From contig JAAZFF010000130.1 of assembly GCA_012511845.1 (NCBI GenBank), positions 1 to 15,408 of the forward strand: a DNA stretch of 15,408 nucleotides. The letters run 5' to 3'. Both the position numbers and the translations under genes were made by a program. The notes below the pieces were generated by a model. The model worked only from the letters and a program-made list of their open reading frames with translations. It had not been told where the DNA came from and did not search any database. This document shows, one piece after another, positions 6,619 to 12,808 of the stretch (its first letter is position 1; the number at the start of each line of letters is the position of its first letter). Source of the stretch: Lentisphaerota bacterium. Lineage in GTDB: Bacteria; Verrucomicrobiota; Kiritimatiellia; RFP12; UBA3636.

Positions 6619-8736
6619 CTACTCTAGAACACTTTCCTTTACACTCATTGAAACCCCTCTATCTGAAAGCTCAACCGCTTTCTGCGTAAGTGTATTTGCC
6701 AGCTTTTCAACAATGCCGTAATAGACAAGATCATCCCTCACAATTATGGCAACTTCCAGTGCCACTTCACTGCCCCTGTACGTGTGTGTATTGATTTCCT
6801 TCAGCAAATCATCGACTATCCGCGCTACCGTATCCTCGTATTCACTTCTGTAGCGCTTCGGAGTATAAGAACACTTCAACGAGGACTTTTTATTTTCATC
6901 CACGTAAAAATCAATCGTAATATCAGAACTCCCTCGATCAAAAACAAACCTGCAGTCCAGCTCAACCAGTTCAATTTCCTCAGGCGGAGTAATGGAATCT
7001 TCCTCGCTGATCTCATCAGGAGGTGTTTCCTCCTCCGGGATCTGTTCAATCGACTCTTTTTCCTGCCGCTCCTTTTCAATAGATTCCATCAGAGACTTTA
7101 CTTTCAGCAAAATCTTTTCTTCAGTACTGGGGAAAAGTTCAACGTGCTGCTCCGCCGCATTGGAGGGACGCGGGGAATCCGGTTCACCCCACAAAACAGA
7201 ATCACGCTCGCCTGTCCAAACTGTCGATACTTTCTCAGTATAGCGCCCGGTGGCTGTTTCAATATCCGGAATTTCTTTTTCAGCCGAAAAAAGTTCCTTC
7301 ATCTCCGTAAAAACTTCGTCAACAATACCATGCTGACGCGATTGCGCCATACGACCGCGATCAAACAGCACTCCGATTCCTTCATCAAGCTTCTTCTCCG
7401 ACTCCTCCATCAGTGGCAGGGTCCGGACAATGGCAGCAAAATCAGCCAGCTCCTCAAACTCCTTCCACCCCTTTACTGCTTTCCTGTAATCGGTCTGGGC
7501 ATACACATGATCGACAAGCTCGCCGGAGGGGAACCACGTTCCACTCACTACCGGCTTGAAATTATCTTCCACCTGACGATTCGCAAACTCGTCACGGATT
7601 GTCTTTACTTCCGGCAGCAATACGTTCGCAACACATTTCTGCACGGCTTCCCTGATTCTTCCCTCATTCATGGATTTCTCGGCGAAAGCCCTGAATTCCA
7701 CGCGCTCTTCCGCCGGCATCAACTGTTCGCACTTCGAAATAGTATCTTCACCGAGCTTGCGCTCAAGCGCAGGAGTAAATGTTTTCATAGACTCTTCCAT
7801 TTTCCTGTGCGCTTCCGGATTATTCTCAATTTCCCTCAGAATTTCATCGGAATCAATTTTAATTTCCGAACCCTCCACTACTCTCGTCACCCTTCCTACG
7901 GCACGGTTTGCCGCCGCACCCGGAACGGCAGCAGTCACTGATGGGAATACCCCGTAAGCCACCCTGCCCGCCTCTCGGTGGCGCGGTGCAGACTCTGCCA
8001 CAAAATTTGCAATGCCTGCTTCGAGAGCTTTCCCTATCGTTTCAGGAGTCCAGCCTTCTACAGGCAGATTATTGAGGCGTGCACGCTGTTCATTGCGCTG
8101 GGCCTCAGCGGCATCGAGCATCGGTGTTACGATACTCCCTGTTATATATGCCAGATTTTCCCGGAATACAGGCTTGTTCTGAGCTTTTGCGACACGCTCC
8201 GTCATTATATCAGCAAGGTCAGCCCGCGAAATATCTTCAAACTCCTTTTCCGTTGGCTTTATGTCTGCCGATAATCGCTCCGACTGCTCCTTGCAAACTT
8301 TTGTTCGAGCAGCTGTGAAGGCATTTGGATACGTAGATTTGACTGTATTTTGCAGCCTGTCCTCCGGCAGCTCTACGGCGTTGAAGAGAAATGCCTCACC
8401 AAAAACTGCCGTCCGTCCTGCGTCACCTGCCAGGCGGTCGAGATATTTTATTGCCTCTGTTTTATAGCGCGTTTCTATGCCCTCCCGGAAGGTTGTTTCG
8501 AGTTTATTGCGGGCTTCGCTCGGCTCCACATACGGTGCGGGATCTGTCTCCATCATTCTGAACAGCAATTCCGAATCCGGTTCTGCAGAAAGCACATCGT
8601 CCTGAAGTTTTTCGAGTAGAAGTTTTGCTGTAAGCTCAGCCGTACTTCGATCAAACTCTTCTGTTCCTTCTATCGTTGCTGCCATTGAATTACAAACAAA
8701 CAGAACAGTTGATATTATGGAAATCGTTTTTTTCAT
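6619..8736 (-). CDS. Large exported protein of unknown family, third gene of the MotA/MotB-like operon
   Basis: I do not recognise a family. The 705-residue product begins with a clear signal peptide (M-K-K-T then a hydrophobic core, ending N-S-M-A before A-T), so it should act in the periplasm or beyond. Residues about 20-560 are mainly charged and helical, rich in Glu, Arg and Ala, with few Cys. Residues about 563-592 form an acidic Pro/Glu linker (P-E-E-E-T-P-P-D-E). The last 113 residues look like an alpha/beta domain. Its segment A-I-I-V-R-D-D-L-V-Y-Y-G-I-V-E-K-L (about 662-678), followed by G-V-S-M-S-V, loosely resembles the periplasmic fold of ExbD/TolR by eye; this is weak. The gene starts 50 bases after the MotB-like gene and shares its operon, so it is probably the working or coupling part of that motor. 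Its TAG stop lies 7 bases from mosaic repeat A. Confidence 0.88.
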   Translation of the reverse strand: MKKTISIISTVLFVCNSMAATIEGTEEFDRSTAELTAKLLLEKLQDDVLSAEPDSELLFRMMETDPAPYVEPSEARNKLETTFREGIETRYKTEAIKYLDRLAGDAGRTAVFGEAFLFNAVELPEDRLQNTVKSTYPNAFTAARTKVCKEQSERLSADIKPTEKEFEDISRADLADIMTERVAKAQNKPVFRENLAYITGSIVTPMLDAAEAQRNEQRARLNNLPVEGWTPETIGKALEAGIANFVAESAPRHREAGRVAYGVFPSVTAAVPGAAANRAVGRVTRVVEGSEIKIDSDEILREIENNPEAHRKMEESMKTFTPALERKLGEDTISKCEQLMPAEERVEFRAFAEKSMNEGRIREAVQKCVANVLLPEVKTIRDEFANRQVEDNFKPVVSGTWFPSGELVDHVYAQTDYRKAVKGWKEFEELADFAAIVRTLPLMEESEKKLDEGIGVLFDRGRMAQSRQHGIVDEVFTEMKELFSAEKEIPDIETATGRYTEKVSTVWTGERDSVLWGEPDSPRPSNAAEQHVELFPSTEEKILLKVKSLMESIEKERQEKESIEQIPEEETPPDEISEEDSITPPEEIELVELDCRFVFDRGSSDITIDFYVDENKKSSLKCSYTPKRYRSEYEDTVARIVDDLLKEINTHTYRGSEVALEVAIIVRDDLVYYGIVEKLANTLTQKAVELSDRGVSMSVKESVLE

Positions 8737-8786
8737 TTTCTAATCTCGAGAATATGTTGCTCGCCCGCTTTAATACCACAGGGTAA

Positions 8787-9542
8787 TTATTCCGCGAGCA
8801 TGGGTACACCTGCCTCTGCGCTCAAGTAAGCCAGCGAGTACTTGCGCAGGGCGCGTGCCAGCTCTGTGGCAAGCAAAAGGCGTTTTGATTCATCGGAACG
8901 CTGAAACTCTGCAAGCAACTCCGCCGCAACCGGATCTTTTATCATGTCAGGATTTCTCGTCCAGTAGCGCTGCAGCAGCGCTGCGCTCAGCACCTGTACT
9001 CCTACAACTTCGCGCTGAAGATCTGTTACAGATGAATCGATACGCTCTCCGAGCCATATCCTGTTATCGTGCTGCAATGCTTCCTCGCTGATTTCTGCCA
9101 ATTCCAACACTTCATCCCACCACGCACGCCGCAGTGAAAGCATATTTGCATAATCTTCTGCCGCATTGGCGGAACCATTCGAAAAAGCCGGACGCAGCAC
9201 AGGTGTCTGCGTAAGCCTTCCCTGTTCGATATATGCTGTTGCATCGTAGCTGACCGTGCCGTCGTCGGCTATTGTAAGCAACGTATTCAGACCGTACCGA
9301 ATACTATAATTGTTTTGCACCTTTTCCACTGCTGCGATGAGCCTCTGCTTCTGCAGTTCGAGGAACTGCTCATCCTGCTCACGCGTAGACTTCGTTTTAA
9401 ACATAAAGTATGCGATCATGAATATCATCATTATCGCATAGGAAATCTGCAGCATCAGCCCCTGCAGTTCATCAACGCTGAGCGTTGTAGAGCGGTCACG
9501 CTTCAGAAACTTTTTAAGACGAGCTTTATTATTTTTCTTCAA
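8787..9542 (-). CDS. MotB/ExbD-like single-helix membrane protein (probable stator partner)
   Basis: The 251-residue protein has a basic N-terminus (many Lys and Arg), one membrane helix at about 28-48 (G-L-M-L-Q-I-S-Y-A-I-M-M-I-F-M-I-A-Y-F-M-F), and a periplasmic, mostly helical remainder. Asp24 lies just before the helix, where MotB, ExbD and TolR carry the ion-binding Asp. No OmpA-type peptidoglycan-binding motif is seen, unlike MotB or ZorB. I place the start at TTG (9540-9542), because AAAGGGGG lies 5 bases upstream and 16 bases after the previous stop. A longer frame opening at 9647 would overlap the upstream gene by 89 bases and is less likely. Position after a MotA-like gene is the strongest clue to function; sequence similarity alone is weak. 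Confidence 0.82.
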   Translation of the reverse strand: MKKNNKARLKKFLKRDRSTTLSVDELQGLMLQISYAIMMIFMIAYFMFKTKSTREQDEQFLELQKQRLIAAVEKVQNNYSIRYGLNTLLTIADDGTVSYDATAYIEQGRLTQTPVLRPAFSNGSANAAEDYANMLSLRRAWWDEVLELAEISEEALQHDNRIWLGERIDSSVTDLQREVVGVQVLSAALLQRYWTRNPDMIKDPVAAELLAEFQRSDESKRLLLATELARALRKYSLAYLSAEAGVPMLAE

Positions 9543-9558
9543 CTTAGCCCCCTTTGAC

Positions 9559-10824
9559 TCAGATATTGAAAGCTGATCTGATTTTTTCCAGCAGTTTTTC
9601 TGCTTTCTCTGCCTTGCCGCGACTTTCATCTGCATCGCGTACAGCAACGTTCTTTTTTCCTTCCATCTCTATGAGTTCTTTGGAAAGACGCTCATTATCA
9701 ATCCGGAGATCATCGACACGTTTGTTGAACGCCTCATCAACAGTCTTGATCTTCTCCATCAGCTCGTTGATCTGCTTCTGACGTCCCTCGCTTTCTCCTT
9801 CAAGTTCAGCAACCTTGCCGCGCAATATGCCGGAGGCATTCCTTTCGGCGCCGAGGCTGCTCACCAGCGCAGCGTTTTCAGAAGAAATCTTCTCTGCTGT
9901 TATTACAAACTTGTCGTGAATCGACTGTATACCCGTAATGACTTCTGTCAGAGTTCCAACAAGTCCGGTGACCTCAGCCTGGCTGGCATCAAGCTTGGCA
10001 TGGCGCTCGAGCATGGCCTTTTCAAGGCGTTCGTACTGCGTGGACAACTGCCCGGAAGCCTCCGACATTTCGCTTATCAAAGAACGCGCCGACTTTGTCA
10101 GTTCTCCCTCGAGAACATCGCCTACTCTCTTCCCTACATCTCCTAGCTGCTGCAGTTCATTTCGAGTAAGCACAATCGCATCATTCAATGTTGCAAGGTG
10201 TTCCCGGTTGCCATCCCAAACTCCCTTCAACCCGAACGCAGATGCCGTAAGTTTATCAATAACCTCAATCAGATCCTCGTCTTCGCCATCAATGCCCTGC
10301 AATTCATTCAATACCGTAAGACACAGTGGACGCAATATGGCATGATCGGCTATGAAAACCCACAGCACAGCCATCAGTGTAGAAAACAGTGCTGTATGCA
10401 GGCACATCATAAGGTGCCCCATCGTAACACTGTCCATCTCGAAGAAACCTATAATAATGATTCCCCAGAGCGTTCCTATCAAGCCGAGTGCAATATTGAG
10501 CTGATCGTAGCCCCTGAAAAAAGGAAATATTTCCGGATTCTGAGGTCTTCCCAGCAGGGCGCGTGTCAGACCGAGCGTAATAAGAAAAAAGCCCAGAAAC
10601 GGAACGAACGTGGTAACGCATGAGTAGTCGACTGCGCTCCAATCAAAATACGGCAGTACACCGGGACACGATGCGGGAATGAGTGTGGCATCGCCACCCA
10701 TTTCACTGAAAGTTGTCCACCACTTCACAACGGCAGAAACATTGTTCAAAAAAGCAAGTCCGGACAGAACAGTCAGAATCGCAAACACCAGCAGGAGGGC
10801 ATAAGCCCGAATTTTATTCTTCAT
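9559..10824 (-). CDS. MotA/TolQ/ExbB-like proton-channel protein with long cytoplasmic coiled coil
   Basis: The 421-residue product has four hydrophobic segments at about 7-29, 70-90, 109-128 and 140-160. The last two carry the MotA/TolQ/ExbB signature L-G-L-I-G-T-L-W-G-I-I, then H-L-M-M-C-L-H-T-A-L-F-S-T-L-M-A-V-L. This family forms ion channels that drive motion across the envelope. A tail of roughly 250 residues follows. It is highly charged, with long heptad-like stretches (about 250-415), and is predicted to lie in the cytoplasm, reminiscent of the long tail of ZorA in Zorya phage-defence systems. No ZorC, ZorD or ZorE gene is nearby, so I do not call it Zorya. It is the first gene of the three-gene operon, with a candidate promoter about 70 bases upstream and no strong ribosome site. 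Confidence 0.88.
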   Translation of the reverse strand: MKNKIRAYALLLVFAILTVLSGLAFLNNVSAVVKWWTTFSEMGGDATLIPASCPGVLPYFDWSAVDYSCVTTFVPFLGFFLITLGLTRALLGRPQNPEIFPFFRGYDQLNIALGLIGTLWGIIIIGFFEMDSVTMGHLMMCLHTALFSTLMAVLWVFIADHAILRPLCLTVLNELQGIDGEDEDLIEVIDKLTASAFGLKGVWDGNREHLATLNDAIVLTRNELQQLGDVGKRVGDVLEGELTKSARSLISEMSEASGQLSTQYERLEKAMLERHAKLDASQAEVTGLVGTLTEVITGIQSIHDKFVITAEKISSENAALVSSLGAERNASGILRGKVAELEGESEGRQKQINELMEKIKTVDEAFNKRVDDLRIDNERLSKELIEMEGKKNVAVRDADESRGKAEKAEKLLEKIRSAFNI

Positions 10825-10891
10825 GTATATGATACCGTCGTTTGGCAGACAAGTAAATAAAACAGTTTTCGTTTAATACAAATTAGCGCAT

Positions 10892-10920
10892 ATAGTATGC
10901 TTTTTGCTTCAATAATGCAA
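10892..10920 (-). promoter_or_regulatory. Candidate promoter of the motor-like operon
   Basis: On the minus strand TTGCAT (10915-10920) and TACTAT (10892-10897) are exactly 17 bases apart, about 70 bases before the MotA-like start. The -35 box lies 10 bases from the edge of mosaic repeat B. Confidence 0.5.
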
Positions 10921-10950
10921 GTATACCGGATGCAGCTCGGCAAGCCATAC

Positions 10951-10982
10951 CAGTGATTAGTAGGCAGTGGGTAGCGGGCAGT
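10951..10982. repeat. Heptamer array (CAGTGGG-like), 4.5 degenerate units
   Basis: Units are CAGTGAT, TAGTAGG, CAGTGGG, TAGCGGG and CAGT, running into TTTTATTGGGAG as in region A. It has the same unit number as the array at 6147-6178 but is more diverged. Confidence 0.7.
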
Positions 10983-11002
10983 TTTATTGGGAGGAGCATA
11001 AT

Positions 11003-11034
11003 CGTACTCGTTCACGTACTCGTACACGTACACG
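11003..11034. repeat. Degenerate hexamer array (CGTACT-like)
   Basis: Units are CGTACT, CGTTCA, CGTACT, CGTACA, CGTACA, then CGATTT. It is collinear with 6045-6076 and likewise followed by CGATTTCAC. Confidence 0.7.
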
Positions 11035-11298
11035 ATTTCACCGAGGGAAACATCCTGTTTCTCATGGTCGAGTTCCATTTTCATGTTCGTGTACGGGAAA
11101 CGTGTACCGCTCCGCTGTGAACGTGTACGATCTTCCTGGCAAGCCGGAGCCGGGCAAGCCGCAAACCGCCGTGGCTGGATGGACAAAATTCCCCCAGCAA
11201 CAACATGGCATCCACGGCGCGCTACGGAGAGCGTCGCCCTACCCTTTTGCGTCTCTGCGTGAGATATCAGCGCCTCATACCGACACACAGAAAGTAGC

Positions 11299-11327
11299 TT
11301 GTATTACATAACTGTGCTACTTATAAT
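11299..11327 (+). promoter_or_regulatory. Promoter of the sulfatase gene
   Basis: TTGTAT (11299-11304) and a perfect TATAAT (11322-11327) are separated by exactly 17 bases, about 40 bases before the start codon. This is the best sigma-70-type promoter in the window, and it begins where mosaic B ends. Confidence 0.7.
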
Positions 11328-11346
11328 GCACAGTGCAATTGCAATT
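11327..11346. promoter_or_regulatory. Two adjoining palindromes at the sulfatase transcription start, candidate operator
   Basis: TGCACAGTGCA (11327-11337) and AATTGCAATT (11337-11346) are perfect dyads that abut directly after the -10 box. They cover the expected start of transcription, a usual place for a repressor site. No regulator gene is adjacent. Confidence 0.4.
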
Positions 11347-11365
11347 TTAAGAGAGAAGGTAATAA

Positions 11366-12157
11366 ATGACTGAAAACACTCGCCCAAATGTACTTCTTGT
11401 GATTTCCGACCAATATCGTCGCGATGCACTCGGTGTAAACAGGCCGGATTTTGCTCACACTCCGCATCTTGATGAATTTGCCCGAAATGCCGTCAACTTT
11501 ACAAATGCATATTCCGCTTGCCCAAGCTGCATCGCTGCCCGGGCAACACTGCTCACCGGTATGAAACATGAAAATCACGGATTCACCGGATACGACTCGC
11601 GTCCCGTATGGAAATACGATACGACTCTGCCTGGAGTTATGGCATCTGCCGGTTATCACACGCAGTGTGTAGGCAAAATGCACGTGGAGCCGGCACGCAA
11701 CCTTATGGGATTCCATAATGTGGTTCTTCATGATGGATTCCTACACGACAAGCGATGGCATTACCGCAATCCTATCCAGTACGACGACTACCTTCCGGAT
11801 GTCAGCCGTTACCTTGGTCCGGATGTTGACATCTGTGACACCGGATTGGGCTGCAACGGCTACGCCACGCGGGAATGGACGTGGGATGAGCGACTCCACC
11901 CCACAGCCTGGGTGACGACAAAAAGCATAGAATTTCTGAGGCGGCGCGATACAACCAAACCGTTCTTTTTGAAGACTTCATATCACAGACCTCATTCCCC
12001 GCTTGATCCGCCGCCATCATATCTTTCAATGTATGAAGGACGAACACTGCCTCCTGTACATGAAGGTGACTGGGATGACGAGTTTACATGCTACACCAAT
12101 CCTGAAAACCCCATTCCTGAGGACAAGTTTTCGCAGGAACGGGCACGCAAGGCGTAG
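11366..12157 (+). CDS. S1-family sulfatase, N-terminal part, ended by a premature TAG
   Basis: This is an arylsulfatase-type hydrolase that cleaves sulfate esters. Asp15 (V-I-S-D-Q-Y) is an expected metal ligand. The active-site run is C-P-S-C-I-A-A-R-A-T-L-L-T-G, with Cys55 at the position oxidised to formylglycine and Ala at +2 where Pro is usual. G-K-M-H (about 103-106) and H-R-P-H-S-P-L-D-P-P (about 207-216) are further family landmarks. No signal peptide is visible, suggesting a cytoplasmic enzyme. The start has GAGAAGG 6 bases upstream. The frame stops at TAG (12155-12157, codon 264) after E-R-A-R-K-A, and the same frame continues with C-A-L-V-S-Q-I-D. Homologues usually have A-Y-Y-x-L-I-x-x-I-D here, so a Tyr codon was probably lost. 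This part lacks a metal-binding motif found after the stop. Confidence 0.92.
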   Translation: MTENTRPNVLLVISDQYRRDALGVNRPDFAHTPHLDEFARNAVNFTNAYSACPSCIAARATLLTGMKHENHGFTGYDSRPVWKYDTTLPGVMASAGYHTQCVGKMHVEPARNLMGFHNVVLHDGFLHDKRWHYRNPIQYDDYLPDVSRYLGPDVDICDTGLGCNGYATREWTWDERLHPTAWVTTKSIEFLRRRDTTKPFFLKTSYHRPHSPLDPPPSYLSMYEGRTLPPVHEGDWDDEFTCYTNPENPIPEDKFSQERARKA

Positions 12158-12808
12158 TGCGCACTCGTATCCCAGATTGACTACGAGTTAAATCGCATCT
12201 TTATTGAGCTCGCCAATCTGGGTCTCTGGCATAACACACTGATTATTTTCATGGCTGATCACGGTGATATGCTTTTTGATCACGGGCTTGTACGCAAAGG
12301 TCTTCCATTCGAAAACTCATCTGGAATTCCGCTTGTAGTTAAACTGCCGCGTTCCATGAGCGAAGGGCGGATAGGAACAACAGATACAAGACTTGCGGAA
12401 ATACGCGATATCTTCCCGACAATTTGTGATGCTTGCGGTATTGATCTGCCTCCGGGTATTGATGGACGAAGTCTGCTTTCTCCAGACGGCGGTCATGAAA
12501 TTATACACGGGGAACACCCGGCTGGAGAAGAATCAAATCAATGGTTGACTGACGGGAAAGAGAAATACTGCTGGTTCAGCCAGACAGGACGCGAACTGCT
12601 TTTCGACTTGATAAATGATCCGGATGAAACACATGACATAGCTCATGACAGGAAAGACAGAATAGCCTTCTGGCGCGACATCATGGTGAAGGAGCTTTCA
12701 TGGCGCAATGAAGGTTACGTAAAAGACGGTAAACTGCAGACCGGGCAACAGGTAGATCCATCGCAGCCTTGGGTTGGTATCGGGCGCACTGCGTTCTCTA
12801 AAAATTAG
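12158..12808 (+). pseudogene. S1-family sulfatase, C-terminal part after the in-frame stop
   Basis: The frame continues without a gap after TAG with S-Q-I-D-Y-E-L-N-R-I-F, the helix that precedes the second metal site. M-A-D-H-G-D-M-L-F-D-H-G (codons 296-307 counted from 11366) gives the expected Asp298 and His299 ligands, and Lys311 follows. The C-terminal half has the usual R-D-I-F-P-T-I-C-D-A-C-G-I and D-L-I-N-D-P-D-E-T-H-D signatures. An ATG at 12251 opens a frame, but it starts inside the metal-binding motif and has no clear ribosome site, so it is not a real start. The whole locus would be about 480 codons, normal for the family. The only defect seen is the single stop. The end overlaps the convergent glycosyltransferase gene by 11 bases. 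Confidence 0.88.

Larger units (their letters stand above)
10930..11285. repeat. Mosaic repeat region B (non-coding, collinear with region A)
   Basis: The 541-base gap between the MotA-like and sulfatase genes is non-coding. After CGGCAAGCC (10939-10947) come heptamers (10951-10982), GGGCAGTTTTATTGGGAG (10976-10993), hexamers (11003-11034), the 37-base module (11088-11124), the 29-base module (11216-11244) and the 16-base module (11257-11272). Region A carries the same modules in the same order and orientation. B lacks the second heptamer block, the 9-mers and the inverted right end of A, and has about 30 extra bases before the 37-base module. Weak frames in it consist of repeat units and are not genes. 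Confidence 0.85.

Noticed and set aside
6060..6627. Several overlapping frames of 69 to 129 codons on both strands
   Set aside because: They are made of repeat modules, have no ribosome sites and conflict with one another.
6784..7941. A 385-codon open frame on the plus strand
   Set aside because: It lies wholly antisense to the 705-residue gene, which has a signal peptide, operon context and sensible composition. The plus-strand product is rich in Phe, Leu, Arg and His, as expected of a mirrored Glu/Lys-rich gene.
8787..10824. Zorya phage-defence system (ZorA/ZorB)
   Set aside because: The long-tailed MotA-like protein fits, but the partner lacks an OmpA-like domain and no ZorC, ZorD or ZorE-type gene is present. 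The third gene is an exported protein instead.
5995..11285. CRISPR array
   Set aside because: Tandem units are only 6, 7 or 9 bases with no unique spacers, and no cas genes are visible.
10821..11311. Frames of 155 (minus) and 114 (plus) codons between the MotA-like and sulfatase genes
   Set aside because: They run through mosaic repeat B. Their Tyr/Glu/Val- or Arg/Thr-rich stretches are translations of the hexamer array.
1..12808. Genome-wide reassignment of TAA or TAG to an amino acid
   Set aside because: TAA ends the adaptor, channel and MotB-like genes at sensible places. TAG ends the marR, 705-residue, glycosyltransferase, FAD oxidoreductase and sulfatase genes. Reassignment would extend these into repeats or neighbours.
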